DNA of 6,573 nt from Bacteroidota bacterium (GTDB taxonomy: Bacteria > Bacteroidota > Bacteroidia > Chitinophagales > UBA2359). Every line of letters begins with the position of its first letter. Positions within the stretch are counted from its first letter, which is position 1. The notes below the pieces were generated by a model. The model saw nothing but the letters and a program-made list of their open reading frames with translations. It made no database searches and was not told the DNA's origin. The stretch spans positions 1 through 6,573 of the forward strand of contig JAHDGT010000264.1 in NCBI GenBank assembly GCA_020631675.1, given 5' to 3'. This document shows, in pieces, positions 6,301 to 6,573 of this stretch. The translations under genes and the position numbers were made by a program.

Positions 6301-6513
6301 TTCACCGAATTAGAAAACGGCAATTTGCAGTGGAAAAACGATGCGGGCATCGCTTGGGAGTTAGAATCAGATTACGAGAACGAGCTACTAAAAATCGTAT
6401 CTGAGAACAACGCCTATGCCAACACCAAGAACGGCACCTTTTTCAAGCTGCTTTTAGAAGAAGGGCAGCTCAAAGGCTTCCAGTTCATGAATGATGTATT
6501 TCTGCGTCAGTAA
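3274..6513 (+). CDS. Secreted multidomain protein: two Link-like modules, amphipathic/hydrophobic core, beta-trefoil-like domain
   Basis: A 1079-residue protein I cannot assign to a named family. A Sec signal peptide has hydrophobic core VFLLIAMIFGLSL (18-30) and likely cleavage after Ala38. Residues 62-170 and 661-760 are two copies of a Link/C-type-lectin-like module. Residues 180-415 are mixed alpha/beta of unknown type with Cys307 and Cys310 in CTTC. Residues 444-550 are Lys/Glu-rich amphipathic helix, preceded by a Gly/Ala-rich patch (421-437) and followed by a hydrophobic segment (561-578). Residues 785-923 hold three lobes ending in W-[KE]-[IL]-[VL], as in a beta-trefoil. Residues 924-972 are proline-rich; 973-1079 are a beta-rich end domain. 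There is no lipobox and no recognisable type IX secretion tail, so final location (periplasm, surface or medium) is open. The ATG at 3274 is set by an in-frame stop at 3223-3225 and the signal peptide. It follows the regulator by 158 bp and is followed 50 bp later by another probable start. Function is inferred as ligand binding with possible membrane activity. Confidence 0.92.
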   Translation: MKTHQHDFLGKNTKQYRVFLLIAMIFGLSLPNTFSISAQNGNDVIEIEFPQPGKKKLADGTWICEVKFFAAPDHSFADAEHLAQLKGWQIATSEEILAAMEHLDFQPNKVAWVAEGSLAAPSPKAAGKLKKGVNPHATEWRMPEFDPYHKAEAQYPLAGINEGFFYTECHPKTEVNKQSGFKKAGSLIFSPQTWKEHDRYSNMVGVKSHLYGRGYEKCFDYDRFNVMIDGWVHDEKPLLEAAARKLLQAEGKPNAAVDIGVLSLELKIDAVRRWEFIPYMIAELYEALETTSPNAAQAAYQARFNKCTTCKGWLYSMKVWEEWKTHTNHPGAITGQGGVGKPTSYPYPTLSVWKDIMRDRATTKGFSAPEEMARQFAANEKGSKTTAMIYAPLYATMLPDFEDKANLKAIAEPHKSILQQAVGATTILGGSMATGQFVKHEALKIAIFNAKTKEALKADDISELRRQMGVQEKAQDAIEESSEKVAKKIGKEATEELSEEVVEKASKEGAKKLSKKIQSKITKKFAQSLTKQLSKKVGKKIATQAGTEVAKHLFVNIGPKIGTALAVVGVVATAGQILGEELADIIGTEIYHNQVRDAIEWRPDNVSAFLNAGSSEDDTNGRKIVAFNQLIYYAVTVPAARGVLTLEYPEIPTLLGKKKDAYGIQHTDVKFFKAPLQTLEHAQKMAASRNMRLATAEELAEAWFHLLLEGEAGMIADGSVAWPRHNIKETPVNFDLTTIPVGLNFDMEDSSQGFYYVDIEPVPGQTLTPVEPIDNTPVVEEEIKQIKNVWLKSFVQVNAENEVLLNAPVHGLGDDWKIVKHEDNSSVQKGYVRLYNKKARKYLMYDANSPNNLKIGVPVNDPFFLMLGNYGFWELVKYNTEDPESNTYYIKANKYYLHTEGGQLQAGEIQAGWQSPLWELLAPVEIAAPEPPEPPKPEEPAGPFIIHGETIDPYAGNTPPPPPPAEPKKKPKVEINTIKTLSDGQPVQEALLETAFKRENATNAYHSGGFTELENGNLQWKNDAGIAWELESDYENELLKIVSENNAYANTKNGTFFKLLLEEGQLKGFQFMNDVFLRQ
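3457..3786 (+). other. Link-like module, copy A (residues 62-171)
   Basis: Order of landmarks: EVKFFAAP strand, FADAEHLAQLKG helix, IATSEEILAAM, AWVAEGSLAAP, and closing GFFYTECHP. This follows the animal Link module order (AEA..C helix, LAT..QL.AA, GWLADGSVRYP, AYCY end) as I remember it. The canonical four Cys are missing; Cys64 and Cys169 lie at the two ends and could pair instead. Homology to copy B is clear; the Link assignment is by eye. Confidence 0.6.
4681..5007 (+). other. Lys-rich amphipathic helix and adjoining hydrophobic segment (residues 470-578)
   Basis: Residues 470-550 are dominated by Lys, Glu, Ala and regularly spaced Ile/Leu/Val, with loose repeats such as LSKKIQ, ITKKFA, LSKKVG. 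Net charge turns strongly positive after about residue 508. Residues 561-578 (IGTALAVVGVVATAGQIL) are uncharged and rich in Gly/Ala/Val with small-residue spacing typical of packed membrane helices. Similar Lys-rich helix plus Gly-rich hydrophobic hairpins occur in secreted toxins and pore formers, from general memory. It could equally be a soluble helical bundle. Confidence 0.5.
5254..5553 (+). other. Link-like module, copy B (residues 661-760)
   Basis: Landmarks match copy A in order: DVKFFKAP, LEHAQKMAASRN, RLATAEELAEAW, MIADGSVAWP, closing GFYYVDIEP. It is about ten residues shorter because the loop after the WP position is reduced. It has no Cys. RLATAEELAEAW and ADGSVAWP are closer to the Link consensus than their copy A counterparts. 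Confidence 0.6.
5626..6042 (+). other. Three-lobe beta-trefoil-like domain (residues 785-923)
   Basis: Three similar units are visible: WLKSFVQVNAENEVLL ... DDWKIVK; YVRLYNKKARKYLMYD ... GFWELVK; YYIKANKYYLHTEGG ... PLWELLA. Each has an aromatic-led strand, a K/Y-x-L turn and a closing W-[KE]-[IL]-[VL]. This threefold pattern is the signature of ricin-like, fascin-like and related beta-trefoils, often glycan or actin binding. No QxW motif is present, so it is not a classic ricin B lectin. Confidence 0.5.
6043..6189 (+). other. Proline-rich linker (residues 924-972)
   Basis: Two proline clusters, PEPPEPPKPEEP (929-940) and six consecutive prolines at 959-964, followed by KKKPK. The six prolines are coded by a CCA/CCG/CCT run (6148-6165), where slippage in units of three would keep the frame. 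It probably acts as a stiff spacer between the trefoil-like domain and the C-terminal domain. Confidence 0.7.
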
Positions 6514-6533
6514 ACATCAACCTCAACCTCAAC
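6513..6533 (+). repeat. Short 6-bp tandem repeat after the stop codon
   Basis: AACATC, AACCTC, AACCTC, AAC run in tandem directly after the stop; AACATCAAC recurs at 6541-6549. No terminator hairpin is visible in the 50-bp gap, so transcription may continue into the gene starting at 6564. Confidence 0.4.
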
Positions 6534-6563
6534 TATAAATAACATCAACACAATAAATTTCTC

Positions 6564-6573
6564 ATGAAAAACC
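6564..6573 (+). CDS. Start of a downstream gene (partial, runs off the window)
   Basis: ATG AAA AAC C at the window edge. Met-Lys-Asn is a common opening of Bacteroidota signal peptides and follows an AT-rich, Shine-Dalgarno-free leader like those of the other genes. The 50-bp gap without a terminator suggests an operon with the secreted-protein gene. Only three codons are visible, so the product cannot be named and even the start is provisional. Confidence 0.4.

Noticed and set aside
6400..6510. Type IX secretion C-terminal sorting domain
   Set aside because: The end (FQFMNDVFLRQ) lacks the glycine-tyrosine strand pattern and the terminal Lys-Val/Leu-rich motif of type A sorting domains.
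1..6573. CRISPR array, tRNA, rRNA, transposase or phage genes
   Set aside because: No regularly spaced repeats, cloverleaf-like sequence, rRNA-like sequence or transposase motif is visible on either strand.

Overview
The window looks like chromosomal DNA of a member of the Bacteroidota. The family level (something like Saprospirales or Cytophagales) is a guess. Three things point there. A one-protein hybrid two-component regulator joins sensor kinase, receiver and AraC-type DNA-binding domain. No start codon has a Shine-Dalgarno sequence in front of it. The weak promoter-like motifs resemble the Bacteroidota TAnnTTTG type rather than TATAAT.

Layout: positions 1-262 hold no gene but are rich in symmetry: a 17-bp inverted repeat pair (25-41 and 132-148, 16 of 17 pairing), a perfect 18-bp palindrome (73-90), and a possible promoter near 206-213. 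Positions 263-3115 (+) encode a 950-residue cytosolic TPR / histidine kinase / receiver / AraC hybrid regulator with all catalytic residues present. Positions 3116-3273 are a 158-bp intergenic leader. It has a 21-bp-spaced direct repeat that could be the regulator's operator, a weak promoter, a hairpin, and an 8-bp tandem duplication just before the next start. Positions 3274-6513 (+) encode a 1079-residue secreted multidomain protein of unknown function. A third gene appears to begin at 6564 (+) and leaves the window after three codons.

The large secreted protein is the novel part. From N to C terminus it has a signal peptide, a module resembling the animal Link (hyaluronan-binding) fold, and a uncharacterised region with a CxxC. 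Then come a long Lys-rich amphipathic helical stretch next to a Gly/Ala hydrophobic segment, a second Link-like module, a three-lobed probable beta-trefoil, a proline-rich linker, and a small beta-rich C-terminal domain. This combines three putative ligand-binding modules with a putative membrane-active core. I know of no named family with this layout.

Working model (inference): the cytosolic TPR regulator senses an internal or protein-borne signal and controls the gene next to it, and perhaps the gene starting at 6564, through the direct repeat at 3138-3169. The secreted product would bind glycan or matrix and perhaps act on membranes. No SusC/SusD pair or glycoside hydrolase is visible, so this is not a recognisable polysaccharide utilisation locus within these bounds.
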